A stretch of DNA of 64,000 nt from Planctomycetota bacterium (GTDB taxonomy: Bacteria > Planctomycetota > PLA2 > JAEUHO01). The notes under the pieces are model-generated. The model was not told the DNA's origin. It worked only from the letters and a program-made list of their open reading frames with translations, and ran no database searches. The stretch's first letter is position 1. Every line of letters begins with the position of its first letter. The DNA is taken from positions 1-64,000 of the forward strand of contig JACKGW010000012.1 in assembly GCA_020631815.1 (NCBI GenBank), given 5' to 3'. The position numbers and the translations under genes are program-made. This document shows positions 1 through 6,770 of this stretch, in pieces.

Positions 1-57
1 GAGGGTGAAGTCGGGTACGAGGCCGCCGACGCTGACGGGCCGGGCTTGGGTGTCCAT
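1..57 (-). CDS. Redoxin/peroxiredoxin-family protein, N-terminal fragment
   Basis: The first 19 codons of a gene that runs off the left edge are visible. The peptide MDTQARPVSVGGLVPDFTL has the opening of thioredoxin-fold redoxins and peroxiredoxins, where a short N-terminal strand ends in a V-P-D-F-x-L motif just before the first beta strand. A Shine-Dalgarno-like GGAGAG lies six bases before the ATG. It sits downstream of the selenoprotein peroxiredoxin on the same strand, but a strong hairpin at 207-234 separates them. The catalytic site is outside the window, so the subfamily (Bcp, AhpC or TlpA-like) cannot be decided. Confidence 0.55.
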   Translation of the reverse strand, partial: MDTQARPVSVGGLVPDFTL

Positions 58-206
58 GGGTCGCTCTCCGCGTGGGTGGGGTGGGCGGCGGATGCTAGCG
101 ATGCGATGGATGTGTCGGAAGATTCGACGATGCCCATCGAAAATGGCGATCATGGCGCCCCATGTATCGGTTCGCCCGACGCGCCCAAGGGCCCCCAAAA
201 CGGCGA

Positions 207-234
207 ACGGCCCGCGGCAGGAGCCGCGGGCCGT
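207..234 (-). terminator. Hairpin terminator after the peroxiredoxin gene
   Basis: A perfect 12-bp stem (207-218 pairing with 223-234) closes a four-base loop about 25 bases past the peroxiredoxin stop. On the minus strand it is followed, six bases on, by TTTTGGGGG. The position and stem strength fit an intrinsic terminator with a displaced T-tract. Confidence 0.6.
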
Positions 235-259
235 CGGATGCGACGTAGGCGTTGCGAGG

Positions 260-898
260 TCAGACCTTCGCGGGGGTCTTCTTCTGCGCTTCGAGCGCCT
301 CGTGCACGCGACCGACCATCTCCGGGCCGGGCGTGAGCGTGGCATCGCCCTCGTCCTTCCACTTCGACGGGCAGCCCTCGTTCGTCTTCTTCGACAGGTA
401 CAGGTTGGCCTTGAACTTGCGCATGAGCTCGTCGATGTTGCGCCCGAGGTTGTAGAAGTTCACCTCGCTGTTCATCAGCTGACCCTGCGGGTTGATGATG
501 AACGTGCCGCGCAGCGTGAGGCCGCTGCCGTCGTCGTAGACGCCGAACATCCGACCGAGCTTGCCGGTCGGGTCCGCGCCCATCGAGAACTGGACGCCGG
601 CGAGCTCCTTCTCGCTACGGTGCCAGGCGAGGTGCACGAACTGGGTGTCGTTGCTCACGGTGACCACGTCGGCACCGAGCTTCGCGAAGCGATCGGACTG
701 CTCTGCCAGAGCAGCAAACTCGGTCGCTCACACGAAGGTGAAGTCGGCCGGGTAGAAGAACAGGATGCTCCACCGACCGCCGGCCTTCTGCGCGGCGAGG
801 TTGAACTTGCCGAAGCCCTTGGTCTTGGGCTCGTAGGTGTTGATCTCGAAGTCGGGCACGTGGCTGCCGACACCGAGCGGGCTGAGGGGGGCGTCCAT
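260..898 (-). CDS. AhpC/2-Cys-type peroxiredoxin with in-frame TGA (selenocysteine) at the peroxidatic position
   Basis: Reading through one TGA gives a 212-residue AhpC/Prx1-type peroxiredoxin. It would reduce hydrogen peroxide and organic peroxides in the cytoplasm. The ATG at 898 has a GGAGGA ribosome site five bases upstream. The first part ends in FFYPADFTFV, the strand that always precedes the peroxidatic Cys. The next codon is TGA (728-730, residue 57), followed in the same frame by ATEFAALAEQ and then a complete C-terminal half with ADPTGKLGRMFGVY and the resolving-Cys region EGCPSKW. Neither half makes sense alone. A stem-loop with spacing right for a bacterial SECIS follows the TGA. 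Prx selenoproteins with Sec at this site are known from other bacteria. A TGC-to-TGA point mutation or a base-call error is the alternative, but the hairpin argues against both. Confidence 0.85.
698..714 (-). promoter_or_regulatory. Putative bacterial SECIS stem-loop in the peroxiredoxin mRNA
   Basis: Immediately 3' of the in-frame TGA, the mRNA contains CTGCTCTGGCAGAGCAG. It can form a six- to seven-bp perfect stem with an apical loop that starts with GG. The loop lies about 21-23 bases after the TGA, which matches the spacing and the required loop G of SelB-binding SECIS elements such as that of E. coli fdhF. It lies inside the coding sequence, as bacterial SECIS elements do. Confidence 0.7.
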
Positions 899-982
899 CG
901 ATTCCTCCGAAGGGTCAGGAGCCCGGACACTAGCCCTCTGCAGCCCTCGCGCCACGGGATTCCCGACGGTTCCGGTCGGGTT

Positions 983-1008
983 GATCGCCGCTATCGATAG
1001 CGCCGATC
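983..1008. promoter_or_regulatory. Palindromic operator candidate between divergent genes
   Basis: A 26-base palindrome with only one mismatched pair is centred at 995/996, with core CGCTATCGATAGCG. It lies between the peroxiredoxin start (898, minus) and the gene at 1101 (plus). CTATCGATAG resembles the half-elements bound by redox regulators such as OxyR, but no regulator gene is nearby. The binding protein is unknown. Confidence 0.4.
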
Positions 1009-1100
1009 CGGCTCCACTATCCAACGTGCGCGAGGCACGGGCGGGCGGCTCCCTGGGAGACGCCGGGTAGCCTCCGCGCGAGCAGGCTGGAGGTAGGCGC

Positions 1101-2834
1101 ATGGCGGGCAAGGGACCTCGACCGACGCGGCGCATGGGGGCGCGCGCGGCCCTGACGCGACTCGCCGAGCGCCGCCTCGTCTTCGGCGGGGAAGCGGCTC
1201 GCGAGAAGCGCGATGCGCTCGACGTCTTGGCGGCCACACCGCTCGCGCGCGCGGACGACGTGCTGCACCTGCACGAGCTGTTGCTCTTCCTGCGTGCGTA
1301 CCCCGATGACGAAGCCGTCCTCGAGCGCGCCGAGTCGTTGCTGCAGGGCTTCGAGCAGCGCAGCGATCTCGAGCGGTTTCGCGACCGCCTGGCGGACTCG
1401 GGGATCGCAGGCACCACGATCCACTACGCGTTCTTCTTCTACACGGCACGCCGCCTCGCGCGCCGCTACCCGGGGCGACTGCACATCGAGTGGCATGAGC
1501 TGGAGTCGGGCAGCACGATCGCCGATCGCATGTGGCTGCTCATGCCGTACACGGAGGAGCTGGCGCTGGCCAAGCTCGACCTGACGGCGGAGCAGCAGGT
1601 GCGCATGCTCAAGGGGCCGCACCAGACAGGCGCGGAGTTCCTCTTCGCGCGCTTCGATGCCTGGGACGTCGAGCCGTTCACCAAGGAGAAGCTGGTCGAC
1701 GACCTCGTCGTGCCGCTGCGCTTGGAGCCGGGGCCCGAGACGCCGAGCCGCACCAAGGCGCGCGTCCCCGTGCGCCGGGTGCACTACCAGACCGGGCCGC
1801 TCGACCTGTCGCGCCCCGACCTCGGGAAGGTGCTGCGAGAACCGCCGGACTTCGTGCGCGAGGTGCGCGGCCGCGAGGCCGAGGCGTTGGTCGAGATGTC
1901 GCGCGACGCGATGGTCACGCGCAGCCGCGATCTCGACGCGTTCCTCCATGCGGATGCCGCGGACGTGCGGCGCATCGGCTGGGACGACGGTCTGGAGCTG
2001 GTGGCGCTCGGCGTGGTGCCCGAGCGCCGCATGTTGCTGGAGACGCTCTACGGCTTCATCACGGTCAAGAACGGGGTCCCGATCGGCTACGTGCTGGCCA
2101 CGGCGTGGAACGCCTCGTCCGAGATCATGTACAACGTCTTCGAAGCCAACCGCGGCGCGGAGGCCGCGCGCATCTACGGCCGCATCCTGTCGGCCGTCCA
2201 TCACCTGCTGGGCTCCACCGCGTTCACGGTGGACCCGTACCAGCTGGGCCACGACAACTCGGAGGGCCTGGCGTCCGGCGCGTGGTGGTTCTATCGCAAG
2301 CTCGGCTTCGAGTCCCTGGACCCCGAGATCCGGCGCTTGGAGCGCGACGAGCGCAAGCGCATGAAGACGCGTCCCGGCCACCGCTCGACGCCGGCCACGC
2401 TGCAGGCGCTCTCGGCGGAGAACATGTACTGGTTCGCCGATGGCCAGCGCGACGACGTGATCGGGCTGTTCGAGCTGACGAACGTCAGCCTGGGCGCGGC
2501 TCGTCATCTGGCGCGTCGCTTCGGCGGTGACTGCGAGCGCGGCGTGGCGACCTTGGTCGAGGAGGCGAGCGAGCTGCTGGACGTGCGCTCGCAGCGCGGC
2601 TGGTCGGCCGCCGAGCGCCAGGCCTTCGAGCGGTGGGCGCCCATCGTCACGGCGCTGCCCGGTGTCCGACGCTGGGGCCTCGAGGCGCGGCGTGAGCTAG
2701 GCGCCATCGTTCGCGCCAAGGGGGGACGCCGGGAGTCGGAGTTCGCGGTGCGCTTGAACCGCCACACCCAGGCCCGACGCGCCCTCGTGGCCTTCTCCCA
2801 GGCCGACCACGAGAGCGACATCCTCGAGGCGTGA
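1101..2834 (+). CDS. Hypothetical protein with a GNAT-like segment
   Basis: A 577-residue protein, with no signal peptide or membrane segment and therefore probably cytoplasmic. The ATG has GGAGGT six bases upstream and a TAGCCT -10-like box 27 bases upstream. The N-terminal 300 residues are charged and helical and match no family I recognise. Residues about 343-404 look like the end of a GNAT acetyltransferase fold: a helix-rich stretch beginning NVFEANRGAEAARIYGR, then the typical ending with AWWFYRKLGF. The C-terminal 170 residues are again helical. The acetyl-CoA pyrophosphate loop is not clear, so enzymatic activity is uncertain. It is divergent from the peroxiredoxin gene across a palindrome. 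Confidence 0.7.
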   Translation: MAGKGPRPTRRMGARAALTRLAERRLVFGGEAAREKRDALDVLAATPLARADDVLHLHELLLFLRAYPDDEAVLERAESLLQGFEQRSDLERFRDRLADSGIAGTTIHYAFFFYTARRLARRYPGRLHIEWHELESGSTIADRMWLLMPYTEELALAKLDLTAEQQVRMLKGPHQTGAEFLFARFDAWDVEPFTKEKLVDDLVVPLRLEPGPETPSRTKARVPVRRVHYQTGPLDLSRPDLGKVLREPPDFVREVRGREAEALVEMSRDAMVTRSRDLDAFLHADAADVRRIGWDDGLELVALGVVPERRMLLETLYGFITVKNGVPIGYVLATAWNASSEIMYNVFEANRGAEAARIYGRILSAVHHLLGSTAFTVDPYQLGHDNSEGLASGAWWFYRKLGFESLDPEIRRLERDERKRMKTRPGHRSTPATLQALSAENMYWFADGQRDDVIGLFELTNVSLGAARHLARRFGGDCERGVATLVEEASELLDVRSQRGWSAAERQAFERWAPIVTALPGVRRWGLEARRELGAIVRAKGGRRESEFAVRLNRHTQARRALVAFSQADHESDILEA

Positions 2835-2913
2835 ACATCACGTCGGAGCCTGGCACGCGGCCCGCGTCGCTGCGCTCCGCCGCCGCGAGCCGGGCACCTC
2901 CTCCGCTACGAGA

Positions 2914-2946
2914 GCGGGCCCTGCGGATGGAATCCGCAGAGCCCGC
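2914..2946. terminator. Bidirectional hairpin between convergent genes
   Basis: A long stem (GCGGGC, one unpaired base, CTGCGGAT, loop GGA, then the complementary halves) sits between the stop codons of the plus gene ending at 2834 and the minus gene ending at 2975. It has no T-tract, but the position is that of a shared terminator. Confidence 0.5.
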
Positions 2947-2974
2947 GAGGTCATCCGATTCGGTGGTGGGGTTG

Positions 2975-3538
2975 TCAGGCGCTGGCCGGGTGGGCCTTGC
3001 GTCGCTCGACCGTGCGGGCGATGCCGAACACCACGATGGCGGCCACCGCCATCACGCCGAACCAGAGCCACTCGCTGGTGTGGGTCGCGCCGGCCAAGGT
3101 GATCTTGCCTTCGGCGCCCACACCCAGGACCTTCTCCGTGAACCACGGATGCGCTTCGGCGTAGAGCGCCGCCCCGCCGAGCATGCCGAGGATGCCGGCC
3201 CACACGTGGCGCGAGCCGTCACCGAGCGCGGCCACGCCGGTACCCGGGCAGTAGCCCAGGACCGCCATGCCGACACCGAAGAGCAGGCCGCCGATCACGT
3301 TGCCGAGGATGGCCGTGCTCTTGATGTGCATCACGATCTCCATGCCGCCGGCACGGAGGGCGTAGATGCCGATCCCACCCACGAGCATCGCCGTGAGCAT
3401 GACGCGCAGCATCGTGAAGTCCCGGAACAGGAACTGACCGAGGATCGTGCGGAAGCGGGTCAGCCCGCCGCGCTGGAGGAGGAAGCCGAACACCAAGCCG
3501 GTGATCGCGCCGAGCAGGAGGGTCTTGGCGTCAGACAT
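2975..3538 (-). CDS. YeeE/YedE-family membrane protein, second half (PmpB/TsuA-like)
   Basis: A 187-residue inner-membrane protein with about four to five hydrophobic segments. Its YeeE/YedE signature is GYCPGTGVAALGDGSRH near residue 95, with the conserved Cys of the sulfur-relay path in the thiosulfate transporter TsuA. Proteins of this family carry thiosulfate or other reduced sulfur (and in some clades are linked to selenium metabolism). It overlaps the upstream partner by eight bases and has a GGGAG ribosome site inside that gene, so the two are translationally coupled. Together they look like a TsuA/YeeE split into two half-size subunits, like the PmpAB pair. Confidence 0.8.
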   Translation of the reverse strand: MSDAKTLLLGAITGLVFGFLLQRGGLTRFRTILGQFLFRDFTMLRVMLTAMLVGGIGIYALRAGGMEIVMHIKSTAILGNVIGGLLFGVGMAVLGYCPGTGVAALGDGSRHVWAGILGMLGGAALYAEAHPWFTEKVLGVGAEGKITLAGATHTSEWLWFGVMAVAAIVVFGIARTVERRKAHPASA

Positions 3539-4091
3539 GGTCAGCTCCCTTGCGTCCGTAGAGGGCGAACGCCGTGGCCACGCCGGCGGCGAACATCGAG
3601 GCCGTGAAGATCCAGCTGCTCACGGCGAGCTGCAGACCGCCGGAGAGCGAGTGGCCGGACGTGCAACCGCCCGCCAGCCGCGCACCGAACAGCAGGACGG
3701 CGCCGCCGAGGAAGGCGAAGGCGGCGCGCTTGGCCTTGCTCGGCCCGAAGCGGTGCTTCCAGAGATCCGGCAGCTCCTCGCGGAACTTCGTGCCGCCCAT
3801 GCGCGAGCCGAGCCACGCGCCCACCGGCATGAGGAGAACGAGGGCCAGCTGCCACTCGAGCCACGGCTTGGGCTTCTCGGTCGTGCCGATCGTCTTGACG
3901 AAGTAGGCGTTGGCGTCGGTGTGTTCCGGCGCGATGGCGCGCTCGGCTACGCCGGCGACCTGCACGAAGCTGGTCGACGTACCGAGCGCCTTGTCCATGG
4001 TGGCAAAGGTGATCACCGAGAGGACGCCCAGCAGGGCGCCCACGAGATACGGCGACCACCGCGCCTTGGAGAGGGCGGAAGGGGTCGTCAC
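3531..4091 (-). CDS. YeeE/YedE-family membrane protein, first half (PmpA/TsuA-like)
   Basis: A 186-residue inner-membrane protein. I take the GTG at 4091 as the start because GGAGG lies seven bases before it, and the earlier in-frame ATG would add a low-complexity, Pro/Gly-rich leader. It has an N-terminal membrane segment, a periplasm-facing insert, and then the family motif RLAGGCTSGHSLSGG, whose Cys corresponds to the central Cys of YeeE/TsuA. It is the upstream member of a two-gene operon with the protein ending at 2975. The substrate is likely thiosulfate or a related sulfur species; no rhodanese or TusA gene is adjacent to confirm this. Confidence 0.8.
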   Translation of the reverse strand: MTTPSALSKARWSPYLVGALLGVLSVITFATMDKALGTSTSFVQVAGVAERAIAPEHTDANAYFVKTIGTTEKPKPWLEWQLALVLLMPVGAWLGSRMGGTKFREELPDLWKHRFGPSKAKRAAFAFLGGAVLLFGARLAGGCTSGHSLSGGLQLAVSSWIFTASMFAAGVATAFALYGRKGADHV

Positions 4092-4106
4092 GGGGGTCCT
4101 CCGTGA

Positions 4107-4131
4107 GGGCCCCGGTACGGCTCCGGGGCCC
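4107..4131 (-). terminator. Hairpin between sigma-factor gene and YeeE-like operon
   Basis: A nine-bp GC stem (4107-4115 with 4123-4131, seven-base loop) lies after the sigma gene stop at 4219 and just upstream of the ribosome site of the YeeE-like gene. It could end sigma transcription or shape the 5' leader of the transporter mRNA. It has no T-tract. Confidence 0.35.
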
Positions 4132-4218
4132 CACGCCCCGGACCCGCCAAGGCCCGTCACCCCCTGAGAGACACGGATCGCGAGGAGGTTCCCGGCCCCC
4201 CCCGATTCCCCGACATCG

Positions 4219-5025
4219 TCAGGCCGCGGCCTTCGCGATGGCCGCCAGGAGGCGGGACTTCACATCCGGGGGCATGGCCTCGTCGCCCAGGCGCCGGCAG
4301 GCGTCGTGCGCGAAGTCGAGCGAGGCGAACACCTCACGGCAGCGCTCGCACACGACCGGCTGGGCCAGGTCGGTCCCGCGGTCCAGCGCCTCCTGCTTGG
4401 CCGCCAACAGGTCCAGGCAGACCTGACGCTCGTACGCCGCGGCGGGCACCTCGCGTGCCTCCATGGACTTCTCGAGCTCCTGGCGCACGCGCAGCCGCGC
4501 GCGGTGGAGACGCGTCTTCACGGTGGCGGGCTTCAAGCCCAGCACCCGCGCCACGTCGGCCACCGAGAGGCCCACGACCTCCTTCAGGACGAACGGCAGG
4601 CGGAAGGTGACGGGGAGCGCCACGATGCCGGCCTGCATGCGCTCGAGCGCCTCGCGCTGGACCTGCTCGCTGGGCGGCCCACCCTCGTGGGCGCCGAGCG
4701 TGGGCAGGTCGCCGGCCCCGAACGGCAGGGGCACGTCCAGCGAGAGCACGTGCTGCGGTTGCCCCGCGCGCTTTCGATGCATGCGCTGGCAGGCGCGAGC
4801 GGCGATCGTGTAGAGCCACGTCGTCGGGGCCGCGCGCCCCTCGAACCCGTCCCAGCCCTTGAGCGCGGCGAGGAACACCTCCTGCACGAGGTCCTCGGCT
4901 TCATCGGGCTTCCCGCAGAGGCGTCGCGCCAGGGCGTGCAGCCGCGGGCCTTCCTGCTCGGCGAGCCCCGCCACGGCGCGCGCAGCCTCGGGGGAGGGTC
5001 GGTGGGCGGAGGGAGGCCGGGGCAT
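4219..5025 (-). CDS. ECF RNA polymerase sigma factor with C-terminal zinc-finger-like tail
   Basis: A 268-residue ECF sigma-70 factor. Region 2 spans about residues 25-90 (with DEAEDLVQEVFLAALKGWD and the -10 recognition helix around TTWLYTIAARACQRMHRKR). Region 4 spans about 125-185, with the helix-turn-helix GLSVADVARVLGLKPATVKTRLHRAR. Beyond region 4 is an 80-residue tail with Cys203, then Cys226-x-x-Cys229, His240 and Cys243, which resembles a zf-HC2 anti-sigma zinc finger fused in cis. Such a tail may control the sigma itself in response to redox or metal. The start at 5025 is chosen by homology length; no good ribosome site is seen. It is divergent from the gene at 5099 with only 73 bases between. 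Confidence 0.85.
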   Translation of the reverse strand: MPRPPSAHRPSPEAARAVAGLAEQEGPRLHALARRLCGKPDEAEDLVQEVFLAALKGWDGFEGRAAPTTWLYTIAARACQRMHRKRAGQPQHVLSLDVPLPFGAGDLPTLGAHEGGPPSEQVQREALERMQAGIVALPVTFRLPFVLKEVVGLSVADVARVLGLKPATVKTRLHRARLRVRQELEKSMEAREVPAAAYERQVCLDLLAAKQEALDRGTDLAQPVVCERCREVFASLDFAHDACRRLGDEAMPPDVKSRLLAAIAKAAA

Positions 5026-5085
5026 GGGGGGGGAGCCTACCGGATCCGGGCTCGCGGGCGGCCAGCGGAGAGCCCTGCCCAGGAG

Positions 5086-5091
5086 TAGGCT
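5086..5091 (+). promoter_or_regulatory. -10-like TAGGCT seven bases before a start codon
   Basis: TAGGCT ends seven bases before the ATG at 5099. The first transcribed base would then be at or next to the start codon, which implies a leaderless mRNA. No clear -35 box is visible. The same arrangement recurs before the genes at 9323 and 42410. Confidence 0.35.
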
Positions 5092-5098
5092 GGCACGC

Positions 5099-5959
5099 AT
5101 GTCGCGCTTCCTCCCCGTGCTGTCGTTGCTCGTCGCGTCGGGCGCCTTGGCCGTGGCCTGGCATGCCACGTCGGAGCTGGGCGTGCTGCGTGAGGAACTC
5201 GCTTCGCAGCAGAAGCTCGGGGCGCTTCATGAAGACCCCGTGTCGATGTCGGGCGGCAGCACCTCGAGCGGTCGGCTGGCGGGCGAGGACGTGCCCGTCG
5301 GGGACGCGTCTCCGGATGCGACGTCGGCCGCGCCGACGCTGCGCGGGATCGCGCTGGTCCCCGGGGCTCCGTCCTCCGAGGCGTCGCCGGCCACGGAGGC
5401 CGAGCTCGGCAAGCTCGTGGACCGCGCGGTGGGCGAGCGCGTCGACGGTGCGCTCGACGAGGCGGTGCAGAAGGGCGTGCGCAACGTCCTCGCGCTTCGC
5501 GACAAGCGGCCCGCCTACTCGACGTTCTCCGAAGTCCTCGACTTGGAAGAGGCGCAGAGCGAGCGCGTCACGCAAGACATCACCCAAGCCCAGTCGGCCA
5601 TCATGCAGGTGCTGCGCACGCCTGCAGACGACGGCACCGTGTTCTTCGATCGCCTCGTGGACCTCATGGTCGAAGGCGCGCGCAAGCCCGGCAAGGACAT
5701 CGGCTGGAAGGCGTTCCTCGAGCGCGTCGTGAGCGAGCCGATTCCCGGTGCGAACACCACGTACGGCGCCCGCATCGACGGCATCAAGGGCGACCTCAAG
5801 GACTCCCTGCGTCGCACCATGAGCGACCGCCAATGGGCTTCCTTCGAGGCCTGGCAGATGGACCCCACCCAGATCCGCGACGTGCCGGGCAGCCCCTACG
5901 CCGAGGTGCAGCGACTGGTGACGGAGCGTGCGGCGGCCCAAGCGGGCGAGTCGCGCTAG
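5099..5959 (+). CDS. Membrane-anchored protein of unknown function, divergent from ECF sigma
   Basis: A 286-residue protein. Residues 4-21 form a single hydrophobic anchor (FLPVLSLLVASGALAVAW), followed by a short coiled-coil-like stretch, a Ser/Ala/Gly-rich linker to about residue 100, and a helical charged domain. It has the same plan as the protein at 33180: anchor, low-complexity linker, then a helical domain in which acidic and basic residues alternate. That plan recalls periplasmic Spy/CpxP-like sensors, but no LTxxQ motif is present. The gene is divergent from the sigma factor with a zinc tail, so it may be a target or partner. The start has no clear Shine-Dalgarno, and a -10-like box ends seven bases upstream. 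Confidence 0.65.
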   Translation: MSRFLPVLSLLVASGALAVAWHATSELGVLREELASQQKLGALHEDPVSMSGGSTSSGRLAGEDVPVGDASPDATSAAPTLRGIALVPGAPSSEASPATEAELGKLVDRAVGERVDGALDEAVQKGVRNVLALRDKRPAYSTFSEVLDLEEAQSERVTQDITQAQSAIMQVLRTPADDGTVFFDRLVDLMVEGARKPGKDIGWKAFLERVVSEPIPGANTTYGARIDGIKGDLKDSLRRTMSDRQWASFEAWQMDPTQIRDVPGSPYAEVQRLVTERAAAQAGESR

Positions 5960-5966
5960 GCCCACC

Positions 5967-6374
5967 GTGCCGGGCCCCGCACGCAGTACCCACCTGATCC
6001 TCTACGTCGCGGACGCAGCGCGGTCGAAGGCATTCTGGCGCGAGGTGCTGGGCCGGGCGCCGCGGCTGGACGTGCATGGCATGACCGAGTTCGACCTCCC
6101 CGGCGGCGCCGTGTTGGGTCTCATGCCCGAGAGCGGCATCAAGCGGTTGCTGGGCGATGCGTTGCCCGACCCGTCGCGCGCCCGCGGCATTCCACGCGCC
6201 GAGGTGTATCTCCCCGTCGACGATCCGGCGCGCGCCCTCGCCCGCGCGCTTGCTGCCGGCGCCACGGCCCTCGATGAAGCGCTGCCGCGCACGTGGGGCC
6301 ACGAGGTCGCCTACGCGCTCGACCCGGACGGACACGTGCTGGCGCTCTGGCGACCCTCGGTCGTCGCTACCTAG
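5967..6374 (+). CDS. VOC (glyoxalase/bleomycin-resistance fold) protein
   Basis: A small protein of about 135 residues made of two VOC beta-alpha-beta-beta-beta units: THLILYVADAARSKAFWREVLG at the N-terminus, then a second unit ending GHEVAYALDPDGHVLALWRP. Metal ligands are plausible at the His of the first strand and the Glu/Asp of later strands, but are not certain. VOC proteins include glyoxalases, dioxygenases and antibiotic-binding proteins, so the substrate cannot be told. I use GTG 5967, the first start after the upstream stop at 5959. An earlier GTG at 5928 would overlap the upstream gene. Confidence 0.75.
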   Translation: MPGPARSTHLILYVADAARSKAFWREVLGRAPRLDVHGMTEFDLPGGAVLGLMPESGIKRLLGDALPDPSRARGIPRAEVYLPVDDPARALARALAAGATALDEALPRTWGHEVAYALDPDGHVLALWRPSVVAT

Positions 6375-6380
6375 CCGGGC

Positions 6381-6692
6381 TCAGCGCGAGCCGGCATCGG
6401 CGTCAGGCACCACGGCCGGCTGCGGACCTGCGAGGAAGAGGTCGACGGGCGCCTTCCCCGACTCCAGGAGCTGGAGCGGGTCGAGTGGCGCCGACTGCTC
6501 CACCGGCGCCGGGGGAGGCGTGGTCGCGATCGGTGTGCGGACCGCATCCACGATCGCGAACAGGGCTGCGCCGATCGCGCCCGCCCCGAGCAGCAGCGTG
6601 AGCCAGATGGGTCGCTCACGGCCGCGGCGCACCACGGCAGGCGGCTCCAGCGCGAGGAGCAGCAGCAACAGGAGCAGCAGCCACGGCCTCAC
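6381..6692 (-). CDS. Small membrane protein, unknown function
   Basis: A 103-residue protein with two hydrophobic segments: a leucine-rich stretch at residues 4-14 and WLTLLLGAGAIGAALFAIVDAV at about 31-52. A proline-rich tail of about 50 residues follows. The GTG start has GAGGG five bases upstream. It is convergent with the VOC gene. No family is recognised. It may be a short envelope protein or a subunit of a larger complex. Confidence 0.5.
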   Translation of the reverse strand: MRPWLLLLLLLLLALEPPAVVRRGRERPIWLTLLLGAGAIGAALFAIVDAVRTPIATTPPPAPVEQSAPLDPLQLLESGKAPVDLFLAGPQPAVVPDADAGSR

Positions 6693-6770
6693 GCCCGCCC
6701 TCGATCGCGCTTGGGTACCCCCCCGGTCACCAAGCCGCGAGGCGGAAGATAGCCAATCGGGCCCCAGGCG

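Noticed and set aside
728..730. TGA in the peroxiredoxin as a simple nonsense mutation
   Set aside because: It falls exactly on the peroxidatic residue, the reading frame is otherwise flawless, and a SECIS-like hairpin with correct spacing follows. A sequencing error remains possible but is the less likely reading.
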